A stretch of DNA of 64,000 nucleotides. It comes from Collinsella tanakaei. GTDB lineage: Bacteria; Actinomycetota; Coriobacteriia; Coriobacteriales; Coriobacteriaceae. Shown piece after piece: positions 17,245 through 26,156 of this stretch (position 1 is the first letter of the stretch; each line of letters starts with the position of its first letter). The stretch lies in contig NZ_JADYTL010000004.1 of the NCBI RefSeq assembly GCF_021531055.1, forward strand, positions 62,001 through 126,000, read 5' to 3'. The translations under genes and the position numbers were made by a program. The notes under the pieces were generated by a model that worked only from the letters and a program-made list of their open reading frames with translations, was not told the origin of the DNA and searched no databases.

Positions 17245-17250
17245 AGTATA
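17245..17250 (-). promoter_or_regulatory. -10 box implying a leaderless gluQ mRNA
   Basis: TATACT on the minus strand ends 7 bases from the gluQ ATG, which places the usual transcription start at or next to the first base of the codon. The -35 region (CAGGAC) is weak. No Shine-Dalgarno sequence lies between. Confidence 0.5.
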
Positions 17251-17282
17251 GCGAGCCGACGCGCGGCGTCCTGCGGAAACGA

Positions 17283-17316
17283 AAACGGCCGGCGACGGAG
17301 TGCCCGTCACCGGCCG
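17283..17316 (-). terminator. Ferritin gene terminator
   Basis: On the minus strand CGGCCGGTGACGGG and CCGTCGCCGGCCG pair around a short loop and are followed by TTTTC, 22 bases after the ferritin stop. Confidence 0.88.
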
Positions 17317-17338
17317 CGAACTCACATCGCCGCGCAGA

Positions 17339-17857
17339 TTACATGGGCAGGGCGGTCTGCGGGGTGTAGACGCGGGTCTGGTACTCGCGGTCCAGGTCGT
17401 ACAGGCCCTTGGGGTCGCCGCCGAACAGCTTCATGTTGGTGATCATGTCACGGGCGTTGGTCTCCTCCTCGCCCTGCTCCTTGACGAACCAATCGAGCAT
17501 CTGCATCGCGCGGATGTCGTGCGCCTCGTGCGCGACCTCGTAGCAGTGATGGATGAGGCTCGTCACGTACTCCTCGTGCTCGAGGCCGGCCTCGAGCGGG
17601 GCGAGGTCGTTGTCGAAGGTCTTATCGGGCTGGGCGATGGCCTTCATCGTGGGCTTGTAGTCGTTGTCCAGCAGGTAGCGGCGCAGCGCCATGGCGTGGT
17701 CGGTCTCCTCCTTGGCTTGGATCTCGTACCAGTTGGCGAAGCCCTTGAGACCGCGGTCCTCGTAGTAATCGGCGAACGTGAGATAGAGGTAGGCGGAGTA
17801 CAGCTCCTTGTTGATCTGGTCCTCCAGAACCTCGGCGACCTTGGTGTCGATGGCCAT
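17339..17857 (-). CDS. Ferritin
   Basis: A 172-residue non-haem ferritin that oxidises Fe(II) and stores iron as mineral inside a 24-subunit cytoplasmic shell. The four-helix bundle carries ferroxidase residues Glu18 (NKELYSAY), Glu51 and His54 (EETDHAM), Glu95/Glu96 and the E127-Q128 region (VKEQGEEE), as in bacterial FtnA proteins. No Met-based haem site is evident. The start follows AAGGAG by 8 bases. It is monocistronic with its own terminator. Confidence 0.95.
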   Translation of the reverse strand: MAIDTKVAEVLEDQINKELYSAYLYLTFADYYEDRGLKGFANWYEIQAKEETDHAMALRRYLLDNDYKPTMKAIAQPDKTFDNDLAPLEAGLEHEEYVTSLIHHCYEVAHEAHDIRAMQMLDWFVKEQGEEETNARDMITNMKLFGGDPKGLYDLDREYQTRVYTPQTALPM

Positions 17858-18062
17858 GTGCGATTCTCCTTACTCGCGCTACTGCCTGCTGAAAGGCAGC
17901 GAACTTGTACACTTTATCGAGTATACCCCCTTGCGCGGACGGCGATTCGGGGAGTGGGGCGGATGGTCGCGTTCGCACGTTCGCCCATACGGTGGGGCCT
18001 TTCGGCGCGATTGGGTACAATGAGCGACGATGTGCCACATATCGCCTGTCGGGAGGTAGGAC

Positions 18063-19979
18063 ATGTGCTCCCTCGCAAGAACGCGTGAATGCCGCTTCCG
18101 TATGCCGTGGTTGCTCGCGATGACGCTCGCCGCGCTGTTCCTCGCGTTGCCCGCGGTCGCGTTCGGCGTCGAGATGCCGCGCGTCGACATTCGGGCGACG
18201 GTGCAGGCCGACGGCTCCCTCATGGTCGAGGAGGCGCGCACGTTCGAGTTCGACGACGACGTCAACGGCGTGTACTGGACGATTCCCTACGCGCGCAACG
18301 AACAGGGCAGCGCCTCGTCGATCATGGTGTTCGACGTCGAGGTCTCCGAGGACGGCAAGGCCGTGCGCTACGAGCCGGCGCAAGATGCCGAATCAGGGGA
18401 TGCGGGCGTGTACATCGTCGAAAACGAAGGCGATTCGATCGAGCTCAAGGTGTTCTCGCCGCACGATGACGGGGAGACGGCGACGGTCTCGCTGACCTAC
18501 GAGCTCGACGGTGCGGTCATGGCGTGGTCCGATACGGCCGAGCTGTACTGGCAGTTCGTCGGGCCCGGATGGGAGGACGATTCGTGCGACGTGAGCCTGA
18601 CGGTCGCGTTCGCCGGCGCCTCGTCCGCCGCCACGGATGGTGAGCAGGAGCTGCGCGCATGGGCGCATGGCCCGCTGGATGGCAGTGTGAGCGTGCAAAA
18701 CGACGGGGAACCCCAGGTGAGCTGCACCGTTCCCCAGGTGCAATCCGGGCAGTTCGCCGAGGTCCGTGCCGCGTTCCCGACATCGTGGGTGCCCGGCATG
18801 GATGCCTCCGGCGAGGCTCGGCTGGACACGATCTTCGCCGAGGAGCAGGATTGGGCGGATGAGGCGAACGACCGCCGCGAGCAGGCGCGCGTGCTCGCCG
18901 GAGTGGGAAGCGCGGTCCAGATCGGCCTGCCGGCGCTGCTGCTCGCCGTGACGGCGTGGTACCGCTCCACGCGCGGTCGCAGCCCCAAGCCGATGTTCCA
19001 GGAGACCTACCTGCGCGACGTCCCCTCCGCCGACCATCCCGCCGTGATCGCCGCGTTCATGGAGGACGGGACAGTGCCCGACCGGGCGTTCACCGCCACG
19101 CTCATGAAGCTCACCGACGAGCGCGCGATCTCGCTGTCGTGCGTCACCGTCGAGGATAAGGGGCTGTTCGGGACCAAGACGCACGAGGAGTACCGGATAT
19201 CGTTGCTTGACAGGAGCCGTGTCGTCGATCCCATCGACCGCGCGGCGCTCGCCCTGTACTTCGGCGAGGGGGACGACGCCGTGACGGATGTCAGGTTCGA
19301 TCAGCTCGAAGACCGGGTCGAAGCGGACGGGGAGGTCCTCCGCGATCGCGTGAGCGATTTCAAAGCGGAGATCGGTGCGGTGCTCGAGCAAAAATCGCTC
19401 GTGACGTCGCGCGGTTCGAAATTCTTGGTGGCGTGCGCCTCGCTCGCCGCGTTTTTCGGCGTCGCGTCGCTTCTCTTTTTCATCGAGAGCGACTTCGTCA
19501 ATCCGGCTGCCTTCGCCATCTCGGTCGCGTGCATCGTGGCGATCGTCGTGCTCGTGGCGACGTTCAAGGTGCGCTCCGCGGAGGCTTCGGAGCTGCGCGC
19601 GAGGTGCGAGGCGCTCAAGCGGTGGCTCGAGGACTTCACCCGACTTGACGAGGCGGTTCCATCCGATCTGGTGCTGTGGAACAGGCTGCTCGTGATGGCG
19701 GTCGCCCTCGGCGTATCCGACGAGGTGATCCGCCAGCTCGCCGACGCGGTGCCGCGAGAGATGCGCCAGGATGCCTACGGCGACTACTACTATCCCATGT
19801 ACTGGTGGCTGTATCCCCACGGGTCGCACCGCAGCGCGGCAAGCGAGTTCCAAGACGTGCAGAGCGAGACCATGGGCGCTCTCGCCATGAGCCTCGACAG
19901 CTCGGGATCGGGTCTGGGCGGCGGCTTCTCGGTCGGCGGCGGCGGAGGCGTCGGCGGCGGAGGCGGCGGCACGTTCTGA
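18063..19979 (+). CDS. DUF2207 membrane protein
   Basis: A 638-residue protein with a signal peptide (hydrophobic core about 14-35). An extracellular beta-rich DUF2207 domain follows (about 38-265; DGSLMVEEARTFEFDDDVNG, VYWTIPY). Membrane helices lie near 279-300 and as a pair at about 455-505, with a cytoplasmic segment between. The C-terminus is a Gly-rich tail (GGGFSVGGGGGVGGGGGG), typical of this family. The function of DUF2207/YciQ-like proteins is not established. The start at 18063 follows GGGAGG; the in-frame ATG at residue 14 or 20 would still leave a signal peptide. Single gene, ending at a bidirectional terminator. Confidence 0.88.
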   Translation: MCSLARTRECRFRMPWLLAMTLAALFLALPAVAFGVEMPRVDIRATVQADGSLMVEEARTFEFDDDVNGVYWTIPYARNEQGSASSIMVFDVEVSEDGKAVRYEPAQDAESGDAGVYIVENEGDSIELKVFSPHDDGETATVSLTYELDGAVMAWSDTAELYWQFVGPGWEDDSCDVSLTVAFAGASSAATDGEQELRAWAHGPLDGSVSVQNDGEPQVSCTVPQVQSGQFAEVRAAFPTSWVPGMDASGEARLDTIFAEEQDWADEANDRREQARVLAGVGSAVQIGLPALLLAVTAWYRSTRGRSPKPMFQETYLRDVPSADHPAVIAAFMEDGTVPDRAFTATLMKLTDERAISLSCVTVEDKGLFGTKTHEEYRISLLDRSRVVDPIDRAALALYFGEGDDAVTDVRFDQLEDRVEADGEVLRDRVSDFKAEIGAVLEQKSLVTSRGSKFLVACASLAAFFGVASLLFFIESDFVNPAAFAISVACIVAIVVLVATFKVRSAEASELRARCEALKRWLEDFTRLDEAVPSDLVLWNRLLVMAVALGVSDEVIRQLADAVPREMRQDAYGDYYYPMYWWLYPHGSHRSAASEFQDVQSETMGALAMSLDSSGSGLGGGFSVGGGGGVGGGGGGTF

Positions 19980-20017
19980 TGCGCGCCGCGATGGCGCTTC
20001 ATACGGTGCGATGAAAA

Positions 20018-20049
20018 GGAAAACGGCTCCTTTCGGGGAGCCGTTTTCC
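20018..20049. terminator. Bidirectional terminator
   Basis: GGAAAACGGCTCC (20018-20030) and GGAGCCGTTTTCC (20037-20049) form a perfect hairpin around TTTCGG with A/T-rich lower stem, between convergent genes. Confidence 0.88.
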
Positions 20050-20144
20050 GTGGAAGCCGATGCGCTTCCCGTATGCCTGTTCGGGAGGTCCCGAACGTAT
20101 CCGAGCAGCTCCGCGCTGTCCTTCGCGATGCTGCGGGATAACGA

Positions 20145-20783
20145 TCATGCGGACAGATCGAGTCCGTAGAGGTACAGCTCGCGCGGCAGAAGATGGCGCT
20201 CCTCGCGCGTCGAGCGATGCCTGCCCAGGCGCGTGAAGCCGCGATACTCGTAAAACGACCAGGTGCAGCTCGTGTCGGTGAACAGGTACGCGCAGGTGGT
20301 CCCATGCGAGGAGAGGTAGGAGAGGGCGGCGTCGAGCAACACCGAGCCGATACCGGTGCCGCGCGTCTCGGCGCCGACGGCGAGCAGCGTGATCTCGCCT
20401 GCCGCCTCGCCCAAGGAGGCGCGTCGCAGCAGCTCGGCGTTGACGCGGTCTTCCAGCTCGGAGAAACGGGCGCGCACCTGCGATGCCCGCGGATCCATGC
20501 GGCGCATTTGCTCGAGGAAGTCGCGGTCGGTTTGCTCCCAGCGGCCGGAGCGGTCGGTCTCGGCGTTTGCCGCGCGGGCGAGCACGATGCCGCTCGGGGC
20601 ATCGTCCACGACCACGACCTGGGAAAACGTGGAGTTCGAGAGCGAGTAGGCGAGGTCGTCGCAGGCCTCGAGGAAATTGTAGGCCTCGATATCGGACCGG
20701 TCGTGCCAGATGCCCTGCAGCACGGAGGCGATGGCGTCGAAATCGGTCTCCTCGAACGGTCGATACAGGACCCGTGAAACCAT
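20145..20783 (-). CDS. GNAT-family acetyltransferase
   Basis: A 212-residue GCN5-related N-acetyltransferase. The acetyl-CoA loop is RGTGIGSVLLDAAL, preceded by the beta-strand ITLLAVGAE. The C-terminal SFYEYRGFTRLGR is the usual GNAT ending. An insertion of about 60 residues before motif A (ETDRSGRWEQTDRDF onward) is longer than average. The acceptor is unknown. The start at 20783 follows AAGGAGG by 5 bases and is preferred to the in-frame ATG at 20888, which would read through the repeated operator-like sequence. Single gene. Confidence 0.88.
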   Translation of the reverse strand: MVSRVLYRPFEETDFDAIASVLQGIWHDRSDIEAYNFLEACDDLAYSLSNSTFSQVVVVDDAPSGIVLARAANAETDRSGRWEQTDRDFLEQMRRMDPRASQVRARFSELEDRVNAELLRRASLGEAAGEITLLAVGAETRGTGIGSVLLDAALSYLSSHGTTCAYLFTDTSCTWSFYEYRGFTRLGRHRSTREERHLLPRELYLYGLDLSA

Positions 20784-20823
20784 GGTCGCCTCCTTTTCGT
20801 CTCGAGCATCCGATGCGTGGACT

Positions 20824-20877
20824 GACATGTGAAAACATGTGAAACCGCGTCTGATGATCGTCCACATGTCACATGTT
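20824..20877. promoter_or_regulatory. Paired ACATGTGA repeats, probable operator
   Basis: ACATGTGA occurs twice at 20825-20842 and its complement occurs as CACATGT / ACATGTT at 20863-20877, so two pairs face each other about 21 bases apart. They lie 42-94 bases ahead of the GNAT gene, where its promoter should be. The arrangement suggests cooperative repressor binding; no regulator gene is adjacent. Confidence 0.5.
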
Positions 20878-21083
20878 GTTTGTAGCACCTGGGGACGGGT
20901 GAAATATGGTGCCTTCGTGTCGTCACAGGTTCCGCGTCATCCGTTCGCCATGGTCCGCACATCCCTCGGGAGATTCTTCGCAACAAGGCGGATGCGGACT
21001 TCGCCATGCGGTACATTAGAGGCGTGCACATGCGTCCGCTGAAGGCCCAGACCGCTGCGGGCGCCAACAGAAGGAGGGGTTGC

Positions 21084-22697
21084 ATGGCAACAGACGTCAA
21101 GATCAAGCGAGCGCTGATCTCGGTGACCGACAAGACGTGGGTCGTCGAGTTCGCGCGGGAGCTGCAGACGGTCTACGGCGTGGAGATCATCTCCACGGGC
21201 GGTACGGCCCGCGCGCTCGAGGAGGGCGGCGTGAAGGTCGTGCCCATCGAGGATTACACCGGGTTCCCCGAGATGATGGACGGTCGCGTGAAGACGCTGC
21301 ACCCCAAGGTGCACGGTGGCCTGCTCGCCCGTCGCGACGATCCCCAGCACATGGCCGAGGCGGCAGAGCACGGCATCGGCATGATCGACATGGTCGTCGT
21401 GAACCTCTACGAGTTCGAGAAGACCGTGGCCAAGCCCGACGTCACCTTCGCCGACGCCATCGAGCACATCGACATCGGCGGCCCCTCCATGCTGCGCTCC
21501 GCGGCCAAGAACGCGGATTCCGTGACGGTCGTGTCCGACCCGGCCGACTACGGTGCGGTGCTCGCCGAGATGGCCGAGCACGACGGCGCCACGACGCTCG
21601 AGACGCGTCGCCGCCTGCAGCTCAAGGTCTACCAGACCACGGCCGCCTACGACGGTGCCATCGCCGCATGGTTGGGTGCCCATGCCGCCGAGACCGACGC
21701 CGTCGCCGCGCCCGCCGCGATCGATCTGCATCTCGAGAAGGTCGACGACCTGCGCTACGGCGAGAACCCGCAGCAGACCGCCGCGGTCTATCGCTTCGCC
21801 GACGACTTCGCGGCCAAGGCCTCCTCGGCAAATCCCCTGGTGGGCGCCGAGCAGATCCAGGGCAAACCGCTGTCCTACAACAACTACCTCGACGCCGACG
21901 CCGCGTGGAACCTCGTGCGCGAGTTCGACGGCCCGGCCTGCGTGATCCTCAAGCACCAGAACCCCTGCGGCTCCGCCGTGGCCGAGGACATCACCGCGGC
22001 CTACGACCGTGCCTTCGCGTGCGACCCCAAGAGCGCCTTCGGCGGCATCATCGCCTGCAACCGCGAGGTGCCCTATGAGCTCGTCGAGCATTTCGCCGAC
22101 GTGAACAAGCAGTTCGTCGAGGTCATCATCGCCCCGAGCTACACGTCCGAGGCGCTCGAGCGCATGGCCAAGCGCCCCAACCTGCGCGTGCTCGCCACGG
22201 GCGGCGCCGAGGGCCATGCCGAGTACGAGCTGCGCTCCATCGACGGTGGCGTGCTCGTGCAGAACGTCGACACCGTCTCCGAGGATCCGGCGACCTTCAC
22301 CTGCCCGACCGAGCGCAAGCCGACCGACGAGGAGATGGCGGAGCTCATGTTCGCTTGGCGCGTCTGCAAGGGCGTCAAGTCCAACGCCATCCTGGTGTCC
22401 AAGAACAACGCCGGTATCGGCATGGGTCCCGGTCAGCCCAACCGTGTCGACTCCGCGCTGCTCGCCTGCGAGCGCGCCGAGGATGCGTGCGAGCGCATGG
22501 GCTGGGAGAAGGGCGGCTTCGCCTGCGCCTCCGACGCGTTCTTCCCGTTCCGCGACAACGTTGATACGCTTGCGGCACATGGTGTGACCTGCATCATCCA
22601 GCCCGGTGGCTCCAAGCGCGACGACGAGAGCATCGAGGCGTGCAACGAGCACGGCATCGCGATGGTGTTCACGGGAGCCCGCCACTTCCGTCACTAA
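21084..22697 (+). CDS. purH: Bifunctional AICAR formyltransferase / IMP cyclohydrolase
   Basis: A 537-residue enzyme for the last two steps of IMP synthesis. Residues 1-150 form the MGS-like cyclohydrolase domain ([23 protein letters not shown]). The C-terminal transformylase carries [18 protein letters not shown] with the catalytic Lys-His pair, and [13 protein letters not shown]. The start at 21084 follows AGGAGGGG by 6 bases; the longer frame to 21006 has no family similarity. The 300-base gap upstream holds a hairpin (GTCCGCACATCC/GGATGCGGAC, 20950-21001). It depends on formyl-folate, which GlyA supplies. Confidence 0.97.
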   Translation: MATDVKIKRALISVTDKTWVVEFARELQTVYGVEIISTGGTARALEEGGVKVVPIEDYTGFPEMMDGRVKTLHPKVHGGLLARRDDPQHMAEAAEHGIGMIDMVVVNLYEFEKTVAKPDVTFADAIEHIDIGGPSMLRSAAKNADSVTVVSDPADYGAVLAEMAEHDGATTLETRRRLQLKVYQTTAAYDGAIAAWLGAHAAETDAVAAPAAIDLHLEKVDDLRYGENPQQTAAVYRFADDFAAKASSANPLVGAEQIQGKPLSYNNYLDADAAWNLVREFDGPACVILKHQNPCGSAVAEDITAAYDRAFACDPKSAFGGIIACNREVPYELVEHFADVNKQFVEVIIAPSYTSEALERMAKRPNLRVLATGGAEGHAEYELRSIDGGVLVQNVDTVSEDPATFTCPTERKPTDEEMAELMFAWRVCKGVKSNAILVSKNNAGIGMGPGQPNRVDSALLACERAEDACERMGWEKGGFACASDAFFPFRDNVDTLAAHGVTCIIQPGGSKRDDESIEACNEHGIAMVFTGARHFRH

Positions 22698-22769
22698 GGT
22701 GCTCGAGCGAGCACGATGGCGAGCCGAGGTGCCGTCGGGCGCCTTGGCGTTGTGGTTGTTTGGTCGAAG

Positions 22770-22802
22770 GGGCGCACGTCGATTGTTCGGCGTGCGCCCT
22801 TT
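22770..22802 (+). terminator. purH terminator
   Basis: GGGCGCACG (22770-22778) and CGTGCGCCC (22791-22799) pair, followed by TTT, 73 bases after purH. Confidence 0.8.
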
Positions 22803-22879
22803 GCCGTCAGCGCCGGGGCGGTGTTCGGAGCTTCTCGAGGCTTGGCGTTGTCGGATAGGCTCGCGACTGTCTGTTGGAA

Positions 22880-23235
22880 CCTGCTACTGACGGTAAAAAC
22901 TCACTACTGACAGCCGGGACCCACTACTGACAGCCGGGGCCCACTACTGACAACGAGAACTCACTACTGACAGTCGGGGCTCACTACTGACAACGAAAAC
23001 TCACTACTGACAGATAGGCGCCTATCTCGCCATGTTGTGTCAGTGCTGAGTTTCGACTGTCAGTACTGAGTTCCGGCTGTCAGTGCTGAGTTCCGGCTGT
23101 CAGTGCTGAGTTTCGACTGTCAGTACTGAGTTCCGGCTGTCAGTGCTGGGTTCCGACTGTCAGTAGTGGGCCCCGGCTGTCAGTAGGGAGCCCTGTCTGT
23201 CGATGGCGGGTTTCGGCTCTCAGCGCTGGGCTTCA
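22880..23235. repeat. Array of inverted 20-bp tandem repeats around a central palindrome
   Basis: The left half (about 22880-23010) has seven units with 20-base spacing that share CACTACTGACA followed by a variable segment. The right half (about 23038-23235) has ten or so units of the reverse complement, CTGTCAGTRCTGRG. The halves meet near the perfect palindrome AGATAGGCGCCTATCT (23011-23026). The whole could fold into one long hairpin or serve as a multi-site protein-binding array. Units drift towards the right end. The gap 22698-23382 has no other gene. Confidence 0.85.
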
Positions 23236-23382
23236 GACATCGGTGCTGGGTCTTTGCCGGTGAGGGGGCGTTCCGAGCGTTCCGAGCCGCGGGCTCGGCT
23301 CGTCCGTTTCCTCGCGGGCGTGCCGATCGGGATGGGTACAATGGTGCCGTTTGCATATCGAGACCGATGGGGGTGGCGTGTG

Positions 23383-24087
23383 ATGGAGCCGACCGCAAGC
23401 GAGCTGTTCGGCAACGCCGAGGACCGGCGTGCGTACGAGGAGTTCTGCGCCAATCAGGAGCAGGTACCGGCCTTTGAGCTCGACCGGCCGGCGCTCGTCT
23501 GCCGCTGGCGCATGGCAAAGCGCACGGTTCCGCTGCTCAATCGGCATATCCGCGCCCTGTCGCAGCGCGTGGTCTCCGGCGCGCCGCTCACGCGCAACAT
23601 GCTCTCGTGGGCAAAGCAGCATGTGGAGTGGTCATTGGCCGATGGGGCCTACGACGACCCGAACGGCGTCCTCATGCTCGTCATCGACGTGAACGGCAAC
23701 GCCGCGATGACGGTCGGCGCTTACGAACCGCTGTCCGACACATCCGCCGCGGCGCTTACGGACCGCGCCGCCCAGGCGCGCGACGAAGCGGCAAAGACCG
23801 GAATCGCCCCCGAGCTGCTCTGCTTTGTGCGCGACGGCGTATTGCATATCGCCGCCGAGCCCGACGAGGTGCTGTGCGGTGCGGGAACCCTGGTGGAGCA
23901 GCTGGCTTCCACGCGCGGGTACGCGATCGTCCGCGACGGCGCAGCCGGCCTTGTCGCCACGGGCCCCGTCGCCCTCATCTCCGACGAGCACGGCGTGGTC
24001 GTCTCCGAGGAGGCTGCCGGCATCGAGTCGCAGGACACGGCGATGCTGGACTTCTTCGCGTCCGGCATGGCGAAGCTCTACGCGTAG
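23383..24087 (+). CDS. Unrecognised soluble protein, 234 aa
   Basis: A 234-residue protein without signal or membrane helix. The N-terminal half is helical and basic (CRWRMAKRTVPLLNRHIRAL), the middle has strands with VLMLVIDVNGNAAMTVGAY, and the C-terminus ends DTAMLDFFASGMAKLYA. The organisation resembles no family I can name. The start at 23383 follows a GGGGG/GGTGG stretch; a longer frame to 23203 would run into the repeat array and is unlikely. A TACAAT at 23338-23343 could be its -10. The two-component operon begins 146 bases downstream. Confidence 0.65.
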   Translation: MEPTASELFGNAEDRRAYEEFCANQEQVPAFELDRPALVCRWRMAKRTVPLLNRHIRALSQRVVSGAPLTRNMLSWAKQHVEWSLADGAYDDPNGVLMLVIDVNGNAAMTVGAYEPLSDTSAAALTDRAAQARDEAAKTGIAPELLCFVRDGVLHIAAEPDEVLCGAGTLVEQLASTRGYAIVRDGAAGLVATGPVALISDEHGVVVSEEAAGIESQDTAMLDFFASGMAKLYA

Positions 24088-24233
24088 CATCGACTCGGCG
24101 TGCGGGCTGGGCGCGCCACCACGATCCCTTACATTGTCGCAACCTGATTGCTCGCCGCGGTGCATCCACCTCAGGCGCGGCATAATGGAACGGACGGTCA
24201 CCCGTCGCGACCATGCGTATCGAGGAGGCATCC

Positions 24234-24899
24234 ATGCCGCTCATCTACATCGTCGAGGACGACGAGCCCATCCGCACCGAGCTGGCGCAGGTTCTCGAGC
24301 GCAACGGTTTTGCGACCGCGTCCTGCTCCACCTTCGACGCCGTGGTCGAGGGCATCGTCGCCGCCCGGCCCGATCTGGTGCTGCTCGACCTGACGCTTCC
24401 CGGCACCGACGGCCAGCTCGTCTGCCGAGAGCTGCGTGAGCGCTCCGACGTGCCCATCATCGTGCTCACCTCACGTGTGACCGAGATCGACGAGGTGCTG
24501 AGCATGACGATGGGGGCCGACGATTTCGTGACCAAGCCGTACAGCTCGCGCGTGCTGATCGCCCATATCCAGGCGCTGCTGCGCCGTGCGAGCGCGGCGC
24601 CCGAACGCAATGTGATCTCGCATAAGGGGCTCGAGCTCGACCTCGCGCGCTCGGTGGCGAGTGCCGAGGGTGGCCAGGTCGAACTCACCAAAAACGAGAT
24701 GCGCATCCTGGCGCTCCTCATCAATCATGCCGGGACTATCGTCTCGCGTGAGGCTATCATGCGCGACCTGTGGGATTCCGACGCCTTCGTGGACGACAAC
24801 ACGCTGACCGTCAACATCAACCGCCTGCGCAACACACTCGAGAAGATCGGCGTGACGGGGTACCTGTCCACGCATCGTGGGCGCGGCTATTCGGTCTAG
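24234..24899 (+). CDS. OmpR-family response regulator (BceR-like)
   Basis: A 221-residue DNA-binding response regulator. The receiver domain (1-120) has Asp9-Asp10, phospho-acceptor Asp52 (LLDLTLPG), Thr79 and Lys101 (TKPY). The winged-helix domain (about 130-221) ends in THRGRGYSV. It forms an operon with the kinase 15 bases downstream. The pairing with a short intramembrane-sensing kinase resembles BceRS-type systems that answer cell-wall antibiotics. The start at 24234 follows GAGGAGG by 6 bases; the upstream ATG at 24213 lacks a site. Confidence 0.92.
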   Translation: MPLIYIVEDDEPIRTELAQVLERNGFATASCSTFDAVVEGIVAARPDLVLLDLTLPGTDGQLVCRELRERSDVPIIVLTSRVTEIDEVLSMTMGADDFVTKPYSSRVLIAHIQALLRRASAAPERNVISHKGLELDLARSVASAEGGQVELTKNEMRILALLINHAGTIVSREAIMRDLWDSDAFVDDNTLTVNINRLRNTLEKIGVTGYLSTHRGRGYSV

Positions 24900-24914
24900 G
24901 AGCGAGGGGCGCGC

Positions 24915-26006
24915 ATGTCGTATCGGGCGTATCTCAGATCGTCGTTCGTCGGGGCGTTCATCGTGGGCAGCGTCGCGCTGCTCATCTGCTTCGTGCTGGT
25001 GGTCGGGGGTGTCGGGTGGCCGCTGGCGCTGTTGGTCACGCTGATGGTGGTCGTCGCGGCCCTCGCGGCGAGCGTCGCGTCGTGGCTGCAGCGCCGTGCG
25101 TTCTATACGGACCTCGAGCGCAGCGCCTCCGACGTGCGGCACCCGCTGTGGATCGCCGAGATGGTCGACCGTCCCGACTTCATCGAGGGCGAGCTTACCT
25201 ACGACGCGCTTCGTGCGATCTCCAAGGCGGCCAACGACGACGTGGCGAGCTATCGCAGGCAGGCGGCTGACTATCGCGAGTACGTCGAGACTTGGGTGCA
25301 CGAGGCCAAGTCCCCGTTGGCCGCCGCGCATCTGATGCTCGAGAACCTGGTCGGTTCGATGCCCGCCGACGATGCCGCCGACACCGCCCTGGAGAAGGCC
25401 GAAGCCCTCGAGGAGGAGCTCGATCGGCTGGAGGGCTATATCGAGCAGGCGCTGTTCTTCGCGCGCTCCGAGACGCTCGATCGCGACTACCTGATCCGCA
25501 AGCATCGGTTGGGCGATCTGGTGTCGACGGCGATCAAGGCCAATGCGCGCGTCATGATCGCCACGCGGGTGATTCCCGTGCAGCGTAACCTCGATATCGA
25601 GGTGTTCACGGACGATAAGTGGATGGAGTTCATCCTAGGGCAGCTCATCCAGAACAGTGTGAAATACGCTCGCGACGAGGGTGCGACGATCGAATTTCGC
25701 GGGGCGGTGGTTGCAGAGGGCATGGCGGATGAGTGCGTCGTGCTGACGGTGTCGGACAACGGATGCGGTGTGCCGGCCGCCGACGTGCCGCGCGTGTTCG
25801 ACAAGGGTTTTACCGGCGAGAACGGCCGGACGGGAAAGCGCTCGACGGGCATCGGCCTGTATCTGGTCAAGCGCCTGTGCGACAAGATGGGCATCGGCGT
25901 CGAGGCGCAATCCGACGAAGGCAGCGGCTTCACGGCGACGCTCACCTTCCCCGCGAACAAAATGCACTACTTCGAACGCGACCCCATAAAAGGCATGGCG
26001 CCTTAA
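24915..26006 (+). CDS. Sensor histidine kinase, intramembrane-sensing (BceS-like)
   Basis: A 363-residue membrane kinase. Two helices (about 12-32 and 36-57) are joined by almost no extracytoplasmic loop, the hallmark of intramembrane-sensing kinases. The phosphoacceptor is His129 in WVHEAKSPLAA. The ATPase domain has the N box QLIQNSVKYA (243-252), DNGCGV (281-286) and STGIGLYLVKRL (310-321). Known relatives rely on a BceAB-type transporter as the sensor, but none follows here; the next gene is a convergent stress protein. The stop codon lies inside the terminator stem. Confidence 0.92.
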   Translation: MSYRAYLRSSFVGAFIVGSVALLICFVLVVGGVGWPLALLVTLMVVVAALAASVASWLQRRAFYTDLERSASDVRHPLWIAEMVDRPDFIEGELTYDALRAISKAANDDVASYRRQAADYREYVETWVHEAKSPLAAAHLMLENLVGSMPADDAADTALEKAEALEEELDRLEGYIEQALFFARSETLDRDYLIRKHRLGDLVSTAIKANARVMIATRVIPVQRNLDIEVFTDDKWMEFILGQLIQNSVKYARDEGATIEFRGAVVAEGMADECVVLTVSDNGCGVPAADVPRVFDKGFTGENGRTGKRSTGIGLYLVKRLCDKMGIGVEAQSDEGSGFTATLTFPANKMHYFERDPIKGMAP

Positions 26007-26030
26007 AAGGCGCCATGCACATCCTTTTTT
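25993..26030 (+). terminator. Terminator overlapping the kinase stop codon
   Basis: GCATGGCGCC (25993-26002) and GGCGCCATGC (26009-26018) pair perfectly around TTAAAA, followed by TTTTTT within 26023-26030. Confidence 0.88.
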
Positions 26031-26051
26031 ACCGTTCCATCGGAGAAGCAG

Positions 26052-26156
26052 CCGAGGTAAGGCCCGCCCGGGATTCCTCTGGGCCCACATTCCGCAGCTC
26101 CGCAGGCGCGAGGACGTGGGCACGGGGGAATCCCGGGCGGGCCCCGGGACCCTCGG
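26052..26156. repeat. 105-base imperfect hairpin before the usp stop
   Basis: GGCCCGCCCGGGATTCC (26061-26077) pairs with GGAATCCCGGGCGGGCC (26127-26143); CCGAGG/CCTCGG outside and GGGCCCAC/GTGGGCAC inside extend the stem. It ends directly at the stop of the convergent stress-protein gene. There is no T-run, so it may be an mRNA 3'-end stabiliser or a dispersed repeat rather than a simple terminator. Confidence 0.7.

Noticed and set aside
20937-22694. A 585-codon minus-strand frame opposite purH
   Set aside because: purH is unmistakable on the plus strand; the antisense frame is a codon-bias shadow.
22880-23235. CRISPR array
   Set aside because: The repeats are only about 20 bp apart, there are no unique spacers of 25-40 bp, the array reverses orientation in the middle and no cas gene is present.
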